DNA of 64,000 nt. It comes from Mercurialis annua (lineage: Eukaryota; Streptophyta; Magnoliopsida; Malpighiales; Euphorbiaceae). The stretch lies in NCBI RefSeq assembly GCF_937616625.2, contig NC_065576.1, positions 6,388,501 through 6,452,500 of the forward strand, written 5' to 3'. This document shows, piece after piece, positions 36,720 through 53,622 of this stretch. Position 1 is the first letter of the stretch, and the number at the start of each line of letters is the position of its first letter. Below the pieces are notes generated by a model. The model was given only the letters and a program-made list of their open reading frames with translations, was not told where the DNA came from and ran no database searches. The position numbers and the translations under genes were made by a program.

Positions 36720-36815
36720 TTTTTTTTTGATAGTTGGGGAGAAAAAAATACTTGTGGGAAGAATTAAATCCACGATCTTAACATTCAACGTTTAACTATT
36801 TGAGCTACAATTTGT
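36720..36815 (-). repeat. Decayed tRNA-derived SINE-like copy
   Basis: Minus strand: TTGTAGCTCAAATAG (A-box-like), GTGGATTTAATTC (B-box-like), CTTCCCACAAGTA, CTCCCCAACTATC then a run of A. Same motif order as the copies at 23918 and 30300. Confidence 0.45.
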
Positions 36816-37065
36816 TGGTTACCATTTTGATTAATTAAGTACAATTATTTTTATTTTAAATCAAATAAGAATAAAACTATATAATATGAATAAATTCAAA
36901 AATTTAGATGATCCAATATTATCGGTAATGGATATCAAATAGAGTAGTTTATTCTTAATTATTTTAAAATAAAATAATTGTTATGAGATGATTAAAATAA
37001 CCAAAAATGAATTAAAAAATCCGAATTATAAATTTCAAAATTCGCCCTTTCCTCAATAAATAATT

Positions 37066-37390
37066 GATCAAATTACTATTAAACCCTTCACATTTGACAT
37101 AATTCACACTTAAGTCCCTTCTGTTTGAAAACTAAACTATGTGGCCCCTCACTTTTGCTTCCGTCAATATTTTAGTCCCTCCATCCATTTTTAGTGTTAG
37201 TCAACAAAGTTAAAGAACTAATGGGTAAATTAATTATCAAATTTGAGGGACGAAATCGTTCATAAAAATAAAAGTGGGGTTAAATCGTTGAGAAAAATAA
37301 AAGTGAGAGGCTATATAGTGTAATTTTCAAACAAAAGGGATTAAACTATAAATTATATCAAATCTGAAGGGCATGATAGTAACTTGCTCT
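37066..37390. mobile_element. Fold-back element, ~325 bp
   Basis: The left arm CAAATTACTATTAAACCCTT pairs with the reverse-complemented right arm GCAAGTTACTATCATGCCCT, and pairing continues for about 110 bp (CCCTTTTGTTTGAAAATTA; CCTCACTTTT). Diverged arms and no clear target duplication. Edges are approximate. Confidence 0.6.
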
Positions 37391-40300
37391 TAATAATAAT
37401 TACGTAAAGGGATGATTACGAATACGAACTCACAAACCCCGCAAAAGTCCAATTTCTTTGTCTGGCCTTTACAAGATTGTAGATGGGAACCAAATTGTAT
37501 TTAATGTTTCTTTAAATTCAACTTTAGGGAAAGGGCTAATAACTCATTTGAAATTGCATTACTATATCCCGATCAATGCCTTCCCCACAAAAAATGGCCA
37601 TTGCTATATCCATATGTGACTTTTAAGGGCATGGATTGGCAGGCTTATCATTTTCAATAGATTAATTGAAAATTATTTCAATAAATAGAAAGAAATGAGT
37701 TAACAACTTTGTCACAATAAGATTGTTGTTCATTTAACCCTTAGATTTAGTATAATTCATATTTATATTCTTTTTATTTCAAAATCAAATAATCTTTTAT
37801 TTTCACTAACATTTTAATTTTTTTTGATTTTTTTTATTAGTCAATAGATTTAATTGATAAAATTATAATTATAATTTAGTCTTTAAATTTAAATTTAAAT
37901 TTATTTTTAATATAAATATAAATTATATTTTAATGAGATCTATTGACATAATGCGTTTAATTATTTTTTAATATTTTTAATATTATGATTCTAAAAACAA
38001 TAACTTTTTAGCTTTAAAAGTAAGAAAATTAAAAAAAATTAATAAATAGAAAAAGACAAAGAAAATAATAAAAAAAATAAATAGAAAAAGACTTAATCAT
38101 TTAATTATACTACCTTTCGACTTTTTTCATTTAAATTTCAAACTTTTACAATTGTCAATTATTACCTCAATTTTCAATTTTTAATTTCAATTATACCTAT
38201 TTTTTATATTAGAGTTTTTACACTTGAAAAAGTTTAAACATGTCTCTCATATTTGACATATAGTTTTAATTTTTAGTACTTTTTTAAAATATTAAAAACT
38301 TATTTGAACTACGTGTTAAATATGAAAGGATATTTGAACTTTTTAGAATAAAAAGGTTCCGGATTTTGAAAGTTAGAATATAAATAAAAAATTTAAAAAT
38401 TTAAAATGTTTTTAAATGATTAGGGAGAAAAAATGTGAGGATGAGAAAGATGTATATTTATATTTTATTTAATGAAAATGGCATCACAAGCAATGGAAAA
38501 TTCTTATCTTGTTCAATAAAAATTCGTAAATTTTGTTCAATCAAATGTTAAAAAAATAAAAAGAAAGAAAAGAGAGAAAATTAAATAAATTTTTTAAATG
38601 TTTGATTGGATAAGTTTATAGATTTTTCATGGATTATATAAGTCTAAATAAGATTTTTCCGCCGAACTATGTACATTAAAACATCGTAAACTTAAAAAAA
38701 ATATGTCAATTATATTTTATTTGAATAGTCAAAACCGAATATATTGAAATCACTTATAAATTTGAGTTAGACCTACTTATAAATTCAATTAATTATATAA
38801 TTAAATAACTAATCATATGAATTAAACCAAGTTGATTAAGCTACTCTAACTATCTATAGGATAGCCACAAACTATACTGCTGATATTATTACTGCATGCA
38901 TGATAAATAACAACAATAAATTATTTTGAAGTTTTATTTTGTTAGACAATGACAACTTCTAGAGAAATATAATTGTTTATCAACGTATCTTAGCTTAATT
39001 AATTACTATATCTTAAACATCGTTATCTTTTTCAGGATGGCATAATAATACTATAATATCTAGTCACTAATCCAAACGTTATAGCTAAGCGTCGTTGTTC
39101 GCTATCGTAGGTGTTAGTTTCTACAAACCTATTCAAAGGATCATGTAATATATACTATCTAATTATATTAGGGGTATGAAAACAGGTTCACAGGTCGAGT
39201 TCGTTCCGTTCCGTGTCGTGTCAATTTATTTTGTTGACATAAATAAGATCAACACGAATATGATGTATTTAATAATCATACTAACACAAACACGACACAA
39301 AAATTAAACAAATTTTACACGTTAATTTGTATAGCTCATTTAATCTGACGGATCGATTATTAATTATAACAATAAAATTCATTTAACTTATTTATCATAA
39401 ATGAATTTTATCTATATATTAAAATAGATCGAAAATAAATAATACAATCACAACATATTTAACATTTTTATTGATAACGAGTTAGGCATGTTGACTTGAA
39501 TTGTGTTAAAAACGAGTTAAATAGGTTCACGTGCCAATTCCGACACAACATGTTTTAAACTATACATAAATTAATTGACTTATTTATAGTACAAACATGT
39601 TTAACTTCAATCACAATTTATACTAAACAAAATCGAATTTGTGTGTTATAATTCATTTTGACAATATTACTATTCATATAAATTGTCAATAACTTCTGTT
39701 TTCAAGTTGTCCCGACTATACGCTCATTAGATTTAATTTGAATAAACCTTTTAAATACTAAATTAAATATCTATTTTGCAAGCTAATCAATAAATTATAT
39801 ATATTAACCTCATGACGTAAATGAGTTGATAAAGTGCTCTTTTAACTTAAGTGAGATCGTGGGACCGTGCTCATGTATGCATCCATTTAAAATTTGGACT
39901 AGAATTTGCCTCCTGCAACTATACGGTTCGTATGAGAATTAGTTTGATTGTAAAAGGCTGAAAGATGCCGTTTCATAATTGAGACGTATTTAAAAAACTT
40001 CATACACTCTGTAAAAAAAAATTATATATTTTGAGATCACATTCTAACTATTGGAATGTGGGGCCGGGGTGACGAATTAGGAGCAAAGACACTCCCTCAG
40101 AAATGAACCCTAGTGCTAAGGACATGCCAAAATAGTCAAAAAAAAAGAAGAAGAAGAAGATGGTGGTCCTTGTAATGGTATTGTGGGGGACCAAAAAAGC
40201 CCTATCCTTTTCTAAACTTGGCCCGACTCAGATGTGGGCTTTTTAATTGGATCTTGTCTTTATCTTTGTAAACTGAAAGAAACCGCTGCTTCCACCGCTA

Positions 40301-42111
40301 TATTATTTATTTTTCATCTACCCAATTGGATGCTCGAATTTTGTATATATTTGTCGGAAGAATCAAGCTACAAGATGAGCCATCGCTTTACTAATCCTTA
40401 ATTATCGATCTGTTTTTTGTTTTTGTTTGTTTAATTTAGTAACCACATAAGACCGATCAATTCAAATGGATTGATTATAAATCAGAGTTCAATCCGGTCT
40501 CCTTTTTAAATCGAATTTTATGTTTCGAGAAAACCGGAAAAAAGAACAAGAACTATCAAATCGGTTAATCCCGAAAGCTGTTCGGTTTTCTGTTTATTAG
40601 TTAGACTCTGATTAATTTATTAAGTTCTAGATCTATTGTAGAAATATATTTATTTTTTGTTTAAGCAGTTGAATCAATGGTCACACATATAGTTTTTAAA
40701 AATCATTATATGTATGGTGATGTATATATTTATAAGTTAAATGTTTGAAATATAGGAATAAGTGTTTTAAAAATCAAAACGGTGGTCAGACTAATCAAGA
40801 CAATATTTTAATTTAACCAGTTCACCCGCCGATTGAGCGGTTGAGTGGAATTATACATAAAAATAAATGTTGGAAGTTCAACTGCTGGTTTAACAAGTTC
40901 AATCACCTATATAGTTGCCAGTTTAATCTGATTTAACCAATACAATATGATTGGATATGATTTGCATTTTATAAGATCAATTGAACCGTAAGCACTTTAG
41001 GAATGCAATCAACCCTTTTCATATAGTTGGATACATTTACGTGTTGCACATTTTTTATTTTTATAAAGTTAATTTTCATGTTTTATTTATTTAATCTTTC
41101 TATAACTTTTTTTCTTTTAAAGCAATGCAATTTTTGGCTTTTGGTATCATAAAAGACACTAAATTATCTACTTTTTCTTAGTTGGATTTGCTTTGATGTG
41201 AGCAATTTGTAAAGAACAAGACAAGCTCTCAGCAATTTCGTTTGTTTTGTAGCTTGTATCTCAAGTCTTTTTCACTGTGTTTTTGCTTGATAATGCAGTG
41301 TTTGTCAATTTGTCGCTGGTCCTGAGGTTCATCAATGTCATACTGATACATATATATGTTGAGCTTGTGATACTGCATTGATTTTACCTTTTGCATACTC
41401 AGAATCATGCTCTACTAAACTCAGCTTTTCTATGACAATTTCACTTGGCCCTTGTTTGTTTTGTATCCTTTTACCCTACATTTGGTCTCCTATCATTTAT
41501 TTGATGTTTGTCTTTTTAGTATTGAGGAATGAGAGTTAGATCCTTTAACAAATTTGAATTTCTAATAATATCCTCAATGTACTACTATACATAATAGAGC
41601 TATTTAATGGGCCGCTTACCCATTGGGCCCGCATAGGCCCAGTTAGATTAAACTGAATTTAAATTCTTAATTTTTATGATTTAAGTGTGATCTTGTAGTT
41701 GTCCACCTTTAGCTATAGGCAGCTTCGTCCATATTCGAGTCAGACTCGAAACACAAATAAGAGGTTATGTCTAGTTAATGGCAGAACCACATTAAGATTT
41801 CCTAATTTTTTAGGAGAAAAAGTTTATAATGAAGTCAAGACATTCAAAAACCGGTTACCATTTACATGTCATTTAGTCCGTACTAGAAAAAAATATCCCG
41901 ATTTCATTAATGAATCTTATTCAAATGTGTCTAAATCGGGTACAACACATAGTAATTTTTTATGACACCACTCGAACTCGAAACCTTGTAGTGGATCTAA
42001 AATTGAGTTATATCCAATTTATATAATCTGCTACATTTAGTTGTAATAAAATCCATTAAAATCAAATCCAGAAGTAACATGCAAGAAATGTATTCTATGT
42101 AAACCCTAGAA
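37391..42111. other. Intergenic, 4.7 kb without a supported gene
   Basis: Mostly AT-rich. 38095-38430 has TAATCATTTAA...TTAAATGATTA at its edges and resembles the GGCCTAAT fold-back family in wording. 39160-39720 and 40480-40990 hold GTGTCGTGTC and CCGGTT-rich degenerate repeats. 41150-41500 is less AT-rich and reads like an untranslated or spacer region, but no ORF or structured RNA could be supported. The 88-residue frame at 41699-41965 has no recognisable domain. Confidence 0.5.
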
Positions 42112-46126
<4,015 letters not shown>

Positions 46127-46694
46127 AGATTCTTGAATTTTCTGTGTTGATTAATTAGTGATCATAGGTTTAGTAGAAGAAGTTTCTTGATTTGGATTTG
46201 TGGTTAATTGTGATTATTTTGGGAAAGAGAGATCAAGAATAACAAGTATCCGATACTCATGCATGCATAGAGGAACGAGTAACACGGAACAAGGCTAAAT
46301 GCTATCATTGCTGTTTCTAAAATTGGTGAGTTAAATATTTTTTTTAAATATTAATTATCAAAGATTCAAAATTCAATATTATTGAATTTAAGAATGTTAT
46401 ATGATCTCACATCAAAAAAGAAGAAGAATTAATATTTGATCACGTATTTCTTATTTTTATTAAAAAAACATAAATAAAGTGGTATTTTTTTATTTTTTTC
46501 TTCAATTTATGTACTTTTTATTAGAAAAGGTGATAAACAAAATAATGCGATAACTAAACAAAATATGAGGTAGTGTGTGAAGATTTTAATTTTTTTTTCT
46601 TAGAAAAGGTAAATGCCAAATCGAGCCAAGACACTATAAGTGTGAACAGTGTCAGTATCAAATTGGGACGATGTCGTAATTGTTATAAATAATA
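46127..46694 (-). promoter_or_regulatory. HKL3 5' flank / promoter region
   Basis: This 568-bp stretch separates the HKL3 start codon from a MITE that holds a 10-kb retrotransposon. It includes the presumed 5' UTR (TCTTGATCTC..., about 46130-46250) and must contain the core promoter unless the retroelement LTR now contributes. No individual element is claimed. Confidence 0.4.
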
Positions 46695-46920
46695 CTCCCT
46701 CCGTCCCACTCTAATTGACAAAATAACCAAATTACAATAAACAATACAAACTAATAAATGACATAGATAGTTACTTCTATACCCCTCTATTGATAATGGA
46801 GCTAATTAAAGCTATTAGAATATTAGTTAAATTCTCATTAAATATTCACCATTTTCCCATAAAAAGTTTAAATTTAAATGAGGGTAAAAATGGAAAGTTA
46901 AAGGGAAAAATTATAGTTAT

Positions 46921-47989
46921 TGTTGGCTAAAGGTTACCCCTATTTTTGATATAACATAAACTTTAAAGAAGTAAGGCTAATGTTGAGTATTCAGTGGAAT
47001 TTGAGTAAATGCAGAACCAGGCTCAAGCTAATTCTGGAAGCAGAAGAATAGTCAAAGATCAAGAAAGAACAAAGTATGAACAAGTCTGGATCATCAAGCA
47101 CAATGGGCCTCAAGGATTTATAGATTTATCTGTAAAGGTAAATGGGCTAAATAAAGTCATTAAAATTCTGAAGCTCTAGAAAATGTTTTTGATTCCCTTT
47201 TTGATCAAAACGGTTTTAAAGATTGTGACATTATCAAAATGTCCTTTTCAGTCACATGCACACACAAAGAATAAAAACATTCCTTTGTTTTCTAGTGTAA
47301 CGGTTTTTTCACAAGCAATCATTTTCTCTTTCCTATTGCTTCTAGAAACTGGATAGGTGGCAAATCTTTAAAGGAATCTTTGTAAATATCTGAGGGATTT
47401 TTAGAGAAAAGGTTTTCTATAAATAGACCATCTTCCTCACCTTTATCTTCAAGCAAGATTTCTGAGTAAACAATCTTTTCAAAGCTTTTCAATGGAGGTT
47501 TTAATGTTTTGCTAAAAGATGCTTTTTACTCTTCGGTTTTAAATCTGAGCTTCATTATTTAATGCTTTACTTAACTCGGTTTACTTAATAGGTTGATTTG
47601 TATTCAACGAGTTATTTTGCATAAACAGTTTTGGTTAAAGGTTTTTGTAAACACCTAGGTGATAAGTTTTCTGGATCTTGGTAAAACCAGTGGTTGGGAA
47701 ATCAGACTAGAACGGGTAGTGTTTAGCTCTGTATTTCAAGGCTGTTGTTTCTTTCCCGTAAAAGAAACTGGATAGTGAAAATCCCAAGAGGTATTCCTTA
47801 GGGAGTGGATGTATGCAGTTGCAGAACCACTATAAAAATTCAGTGTTCTTCGTTTACTGCTTATCTGTTTATTTCCAGTTTAGCTTTAATCATATTTGCA
47901 TTAGCTTTCGAATATTTTTATAAGCTATTTTTACTAAAGTTTTTAATTCTCAATTCACCCCCCCTCTTGAGAAGCCATCTGGACCAACA
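46921..47989 (+). repeat. 5' LTR of the SIRE-type element
   Basis: 1069 bp, with a TATA box TATAAATA at 47418-47425, followed by a long R/U5 region. It ends CACCCCCCCTCTTGAG...CCAACA. Compared with the 3' LTR it lacks a 15-nt stretch near 47668. Confidence 0.95.
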
Positions 47990-47991
47990 AT

Positions 47992-48003
47992 TGGTATCAG
48001 AGC
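47992..48003 (+). other. Primer-binding site of the SIRE-type element
   Basis: TGGTATCAGAGC, complementary to initiator tRNA-Met, two nucleotides after the 5' LTR. It is followed by CAGG, common in sireviruses. Confidence 0.93.
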
Positions 48004-48049
48004 AGGCTCTGCTTGCTTCTTGCTATTTTAGCATTCTCAGAGTTGATTA

Positions 48050-49858
48050 ATGGCTACTCATGGTGGATCTTACCTAAGTGCTTCTGGGCTACCAGAAGGA
48101 AATTCCATTACTAGACCTCCTCTATTCAATGGATCTAATTATGATTATTGGAAAAACAGAATGAAAAGTTTCATTCAGTCACAGGACATTGAATGCTGGA
48201 AAAGCATCTTATATGGAGTCACTCCTCCAATCAAGGTCAATGCTGATGGAACAGAAGTAAGAAAAGATGAAACTGAGTTTACTGAAGCTGATTGGAGAGT
48301 GGTACAGACTAATGCAAAAGTTATTACTATGATTCATTGTGCTCTTGACATCAGTGAATACAATCGTGTTAGAAACTGTGTCACTGCTAAACATGTATGG
48401 GAAAAACTACAGGTTACCTATGAAGGAACCGACCAAGTAAGGGAAACTAAGATCAATCTTCTTCAACGTGATTATGAGCTTTTCCAAATGAAATCTGATG
48501 AAGGTATGTCTGAGTTTAGCTCCAGATTCTCTAACATCATCAATGGTCTCAAAAGTTTGGGAGAAAACTTTACTGATGAACAGCTGGTGAAAAAGATATT
48601 AAGATCTCTGACTGAGAAATGGGAAAGCAAGACCACAGCAATCATTGAAGCTAAAAATCTGAAAAACTACAGCTTTGATGAACTCATGGGCTCTCTCATG
48701 ACACATGAAATGGTGAAATACAAGGGAAAGGAGATAGCTCAGGAAAGAAGGAAGAAAGCTGATCTGGCTCTGAAAATTGAATCTGAAAGTGATGATCAAA
48801 TCAGCTCAGATGAAGAAATAGCCCTGATGACCAAGAGATTCACAAAGATGTATCGCAAGGGAGACAAACGATACAGAAACAACATGAAGAAATTCATTAA
48901 AGGAAAAGTTGACTTGGAAGGAGCTGATGGCTTATGTTTCGGGTGTAACAAACCTGGACATTTCAAAGCTGATTGTCCAAAACTGAAAAGATCAACAAGA
49001 TTTGAAAAACCAAAGAAGGGTCTAGCAGCTTGGAGTGATTCTGATGACTCAGATAATGGAAATGAAGATAAACCAGAAGAGAAAGCTAATCTCTGTTTAA
49101 TGGCAATTGAAACCGGAGATAACAGTGGTCAAACTGATGCATATGAGGCTGATTCATCTGACAATGAGGTAGAAAATCTAAAACATTTATCTTATGATGA
49201 ATTACTTCATAACTGTAATGATATCTTTATGGCTTATAAGATTGTCTCAAAGAAGTATGTCAAACTGAAAGCTAAAACTAAAAATGTCATTTCTGAAGCT
49301 AATGTCAAAATTTCTCAAACCAATGAAACTGAAAAAGAAAACAAAATGCAAAAGGATTTTGACTTAATGACTGAAAAGATTCAGAAAGCTGAAACTGAGG
49401 TTTCATTCCTAAAGAAGGAACTTGAAACTTCAAACAACCTTAGAATCAATCTTTTGCAACAGAATGATGCTATGCAAAAGAAGATTGATCTTCTCATTCA
49501 AGATCTCACAAAATTCACTAAGGGAAAAGCTAATCTGAACATGCTTTTGGGAAATCAACGTCCCTATGGAGATACTAGCGGTATTGGTTTTGAAGGTTTT
49601 ACCAAACCAAAGAAAATGGAATCATTCCTAAAAAATATTCCCACAAAAGTCAAAACCATAACCAAAAGGACCTTCATTCCTTACATGTCTCATGCTACCT
49701 GTTTTTACTGCAATATCAAAGGTCATGTTTCGAAGTTTTGTAAAGCTAAACAGAAAATATTTCAGACTAAACTTATCTGGGTTGTCAAAGGAACTAAACC
49801 TGAGAAAGTCACTAACCCAGAAGGACCCAAATCAGTTTGGGTACCTAAACATGCTTGA
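48050..49858 (+). CDS. SIRE-type Gag protein (602 aa)
   Basis: Structural capsid protein. Residues ~20-220 are the copia-type gag domain (FNGSNYDYWKNRMKSF; LLQRDYELFQMKSDEGMSEF). A first zinc knuckle CX2CX4HX4C lies at C296-C309. An acidic stretch follows (~325-365), then a predicted coiled coil at ~405-500 rich in K/E heptads, and a second zinc-knuckle-like motif CFYCNIKGHVSKFC at 551-564. Long Gags with coiled coils and two knuckles are characteristic of sireviruses. The frame ends with TGA at 49856-49858, and the pol frame, +1 relative to gag, is already open upstream, so the two overlap by at least 167 nt. The ATG is the first in the transcript after the primer-binding site. Confidence 0.93.
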   Translation: MATHGGSYLSASGLPEGNSITRPPLFNGSNYDYWKNRMKSFIQSQDIECWKSILYGVTPPIKVNADGTEVRKDETEFTEADWRVVQTNAKVITMIHCALDISEYNRVRNCVTAKHVWEKLQVTYEGTDQVRETKINLLQRDYELFQMKSDEGMSEFSSRFSNIINGLKSLGENFTDEQLVKKILRSLTEKWESKTTAIIEAKNLKNYSFDELMGSLMTHEMVKYKGKEIAQERRKKADLALKIESESDDQISSDEEIALMTKRFTKMYRKGDKRYRNNMKKFIKGKVDLEGADGLCFGCNKPGHFKADCPKLKRSTRFEKPKKGLAAWSDSDDSDNGNEDKPEEKANLCLMAIETGDNSGQTDAYEADSSDNEVENLKHLSYDELLHNCNDIFMAYKIVSKKYVKLKAKTKNVISEANVKISQTNETEKENKMQKDFDLMTEKIQKAETEVSFLKKELETSNNLRINLLQQNDAMQKKIDLLIQDLTKFTKGKANLNMLLGNQRPYGDTSGIGFEGFTKPKKMESFLKNIPTKVKTITKRTFIPYMSHATCFYCNIKGHVSKFCKAKQKIFQTKLIWVVKGTKPEKVTNPEGPKSVWVPKHA

Positions 49859-52800
49859 TTTGTTACAGGTTTGCCTAAGGAGCAAGGATGATCAAAATTG
49901 GCATATGGATAGTGCTTGCTCAAGGCACATGACTGGTGACAAGTCAAAATTCACCAGTATCAAACTAAAGGATAGAGGAACAGTCTGCTTTGGTGATGAC
50001 AATAAAGCTAAAATTATCGGAATTGGAGCTATTGGCAAATATCCATCTATTGAAGGTGTCTCTTTAGTGGATGGACTGAAGTACAATCTTTTAAGTGTAA
50101 GTCAGCTCTGTGATAAGCAAAACAGAGTCATCTTTGAACCAACTCACTGTGAGGTACAGGATCTTCACAATAATAAAACTCTCTTCTTTGGTAAGAGATT
50201 TGAAAATGTGTATCTGGTTGATTTCAATGACTCTCCCATCCCTGATATTTGTCTTGCATCTCTTATGGATGAAAGTTGGCTTTGGCATAAAAGATTAGGA
50301 CATGCTAGTATGCATCTCATTTCTAAACTCTCTAAAAAGGAGCTGGTTCGTGGTTTGCCTAAACTGAACTATGAGAAAAATGATGTTTGTGATGCTTGCT
50401 TAAAAGGTAAACATGCTAGATCTTCTTTTAAATCCTCTGGTCATATTGCAACTACTAATTGTTTAGAGCTGCTGCATCTTGATTTATTTGGACCAATTAC
50501 CCCTTCTAGCTTAGGAGGAAAATTCTATGCCCTTGTTGTTGTTGATGATCACTCCAGGTACTCATGGACATTATTTCTAACTCATAAAGATGAAGTATTT
50601 GAGAGATTCGAAGTTCTGTGTAAAAAGCTCCAAAATCAAAAAGGACTCAAAATCATCTACATTAGAAGTGATCATGGAAAGGAATTTGAAAATAAGAAAT
50701 TTGAGGATTTCTGCAACTCCCAAGGCATATCTCATAACTACTCTGCTCCCAGAACTCCTCAGCAAAATGGAGTTGTTGAAAGAAAGAATAGGTCTTTGCA
50801 AGAAATGGCTCGAACAATGATTAGTGAAGCTAATCTACCAAAGTATTTCTGGGCTGAAGCTGTGAGTACTGCATGCTACATCCAGAACAGAGCCTTAGTA
50901 AGGTCTACCTTGAAAAAGACCCCATATGAACTGTAGAGAGGAAGAAAACCCAATGTAAGTTACTTCAGAATTTTTGGCTGTAATTGTTATGTTCTTAATA
51001 ACAATAAAACTCATCTTGCAAAATTTGATGCTAAATCTGATGAAGCTATTTTTATGGGTTACTCTGAGCACAGCAAGGCTTATAGGGTTTTTAATAAACG
51101 ATCTCTTCTTATTGAAGAATCCATGCATGTAGTCTTTAAAGAAACTAACAATCCTCTACCCAGTAGAGATTTGTCTGGAGATGAACTCTTTACAGGTAAC
51201 AGCAACAACTCAGAAGAGAATCAGCAGCAAAATATCCTGGATGAACAGAATGTAAATCAGGAACAAATTGAAACTGAAGAAACAGAGAACCAGACTAATG
51301 AGCAGTCTGATCAAGCTAATTTGCAGAACGAAGCTGTCTCTAACAGCAATGAGGATCTGCCAAGAGAATGGAGATATCACAAGTATCACTCTCAAGAAAA
51401 TCTTCTTACTAGTCCTTCTCACAAAATGATGACTAGGAGTGAGCTAAAAAAGATGATTGCCAATGTAGCTCACATAGCCTATGTCTCAAAAGTAGAGCCA
51501 AAAGGAATAGAAGAAGGGCTAAAAGATGAAAACTGGCTTCTAGCTATGCAAGAGGAGCTAAATCAGTTTGAGAGAAATGAAGTGTGGAATCTTGTGCCTC
51601 GACCAAGGAACAAAACCATTATTGGAACTAAGTGGGTGTTCAGAAACAAACTTGATGATCAAGGCAATGTTGTCAGAAATAAAGCAAGACTTGTGGCTAA
51701 AGGTTATAATCAAGCTGAAGGCATTGACTATGATGAAACATTTGCTCCAGTTGCAAGGCTTGAATCTATAAGAATGCTTTGTGCATATGCTAGCTACATG
51801 AATTTCAAACTACAGCAAATGGATGTAAAAAGTGCCTTCCTAAATGGTTATCTAAATGAAGAGGTATTTGTGGAACAACCTCAAGGTTTTGAAAGCTATG
51901 AGTTTCCTGATCATGTGTTCAAACTAAAGAAGGCTCTGTATGGGCTAAAACAAGCTCCTAGAGCATGGTATGAAAGATTAAGCAACTTCATGCTTAAAAA
52001 TGGTTTTTCCAGAGGGAGAGTTGATAAAACATTATTCATCAAGAAGCAACTCAGAGATATTCTCATTGTACAAATTTATGTGGATGACATAGTTTTTGGA
52101 TCCACCAAAACTAGCTTGTGCAAAGAATTTTCTGACATGATGAAAAATGAGTTTGAGATGAGCATGATGGGAGAACTCAACTTCTTTCTGGGTCTGCAAA
52201 TCAAGCAATGCAAGGATGGTATCTTCATCACTCAGTCTAAATATGTCAAAGAACTTCTCAAAAAGTTCAAAATGACTGAAGCAAAAGCTACAAAAATTCC
52301 AATGAGTGCCACCTTCAAAGTTGAGAAAGATGAAAAAGGTAAATCAGTTGACTGCAAACTTTATAGAGGTATGATCGGTTCATTACTTTATTTAACTGCT
52401 AGTCGACCTGATATTCATTTCAGTGTTTGTGTGTGTGCTAGATTTCAAGCTGATCCTAAAGAGTCTCATATTATTGCTGTTAAAAGAATTCTTAGATATC
52501 TTCTAGGTACTCAAGAACTTGGTCTTTGGTATCCAAGAGATATCTCGTTTGATCTTGTGGGATATAGTGATGCTGATTTTGCAGGAAGCAAAACAGACAG
52601 GAAAAGTACTTCAGGAGCATGTCAATTCCTAGGTCATGCATTAATTTCTTGGTTCAGCAAAAAGCAAACCTCTGTGGCTCTATCCACAGCTGAAGCTGAA
52701 TATATAACTGCTGGAAGCTGTGTTGCTCAAATAATCTGGATGAAACAAGAGCTAGAAGATTACAACCTGAGGTACACCAAGATTCCCATTATGTGTGATA

Positions 52801-53024
52801 ACACCAGTGCTATCAATTTGACAAAAAATCCTGTCATGCATTCTAGAACTAAGCATATTGAAATCAGACATCATTTCATTCGTGATCATGTTCAAGCTAA
52901 TGACATTGAGCTAATTTTTGTTCCAACTGAAAAACAGCTTGCTGATATCTTCACTAAACCCTTAAATGAAGAAACTTTTTGCAGGATTCGTAGAGAGATA
53001 GGGCTTATGATCCTAGAAAGTTGA
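49692..53024 (+). pseudogene. SIRE-type pol (protease-integrase-RT-RNase H), one in-frame stop
   Basis: Pol lies +1 to gag. By residue from 49692: protease motif DSACSRHMTG at 73-82 (third position Ala instead of the common Gly), integrase HHCC finger (~195-245), catalytic D264, D327 and E363. The frame is cut by TAG at 50934-50936, just after integrase, and stays in the same frame on the far side to 53024. The second part contains reverse transcriptase (YVDD at 52077-52088) and RNase H (YSDADFAG, STAEAEY, MCDNTSA), ending at FTKPLN. Everything else is open, so this is a single nonsense lesion rather than general decay. ATG 51054 is internal and not a natural start. Without readthrough of the TAG the copy cannot make its own RT. 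Confidence 0.92.
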
Positions 53025-53622
53025 TTGCTCATGCATCTGCATTTTTTTCTGCTCAAAATAATATCTTTCCTGTTTTTGGGTTTTAAATGCATTTTCAGTT
53101 TTTATTTGATTTCTTCTAATAATCAATCTGTGCTACTTCTCTTTTCTGAATTATTTTTATCTTGCATCTTTATGATCTTATCTTTAATAGTTATTGTATT
53201 AAACAAAAAAAAAGGTGCATTTAAAAAAAAAAAAGGGATCAGTTTTGTCATTTGAGCTCAAATAGCAGAAATTTGAAAATAAATTATCATAAGCTATCTT
53301 TTCAAATTTCGAAGAATGCTGGTAAAAAGGATAAAACTGTTTCTAACGGATCTTTAGCTTCTAGACTTCTCTTTAAAACGGTAATATGTCCTTGCCTCTT
53401 ATCTCTGCCACGTGGAAAAGATCTCCCTTTATTGAGAATATCCTTGATAACACGTAATCTCCACAGGATCAGCTCTTCAAAATTCAAAAAGAAACCACCT
53501 TTGGTTTCTTCTTTAAAAAGAAAATCACTTGACTGATTTATTTCTATCGTTCAAATCCCTTAGAGTTACTCCTCAACACATCGGTCTCACTTGATTCTTG
53601 CATCTTCTCTCAACCGTCTGCA
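53025..53622 (+). other. Spacer between pol and the extra ORF
   Basis: About 600 bp without a convincing frame. It contains A-rich and T-rich runs (e.g. 53200-53235). It may hold splice or internal-promoter signals for expressing the downstream ORF, but none can be pinned down from sequence alone. Confidence 0.5.

Noticed and set aside
41285..41390. microRNA-like hairpin
   Set aside because: Only about eight to ten bases (AATGCAGT/ACTGCATT) pair well, with poor pairing beyond, and it matches no plant miRNA family I know.
41699..41965. 88-residue plus-strand ORF
   Set aside because: No recognisable domain, no promoter or splice support; likely chance in AT-rich DNA.
51054..53024. Separate RT gene starting at ATG 51054
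   Set aside because: It is in the same frame as the upstream protease-integrase part and is separated only by a TAG; the ATG is an internal codon.
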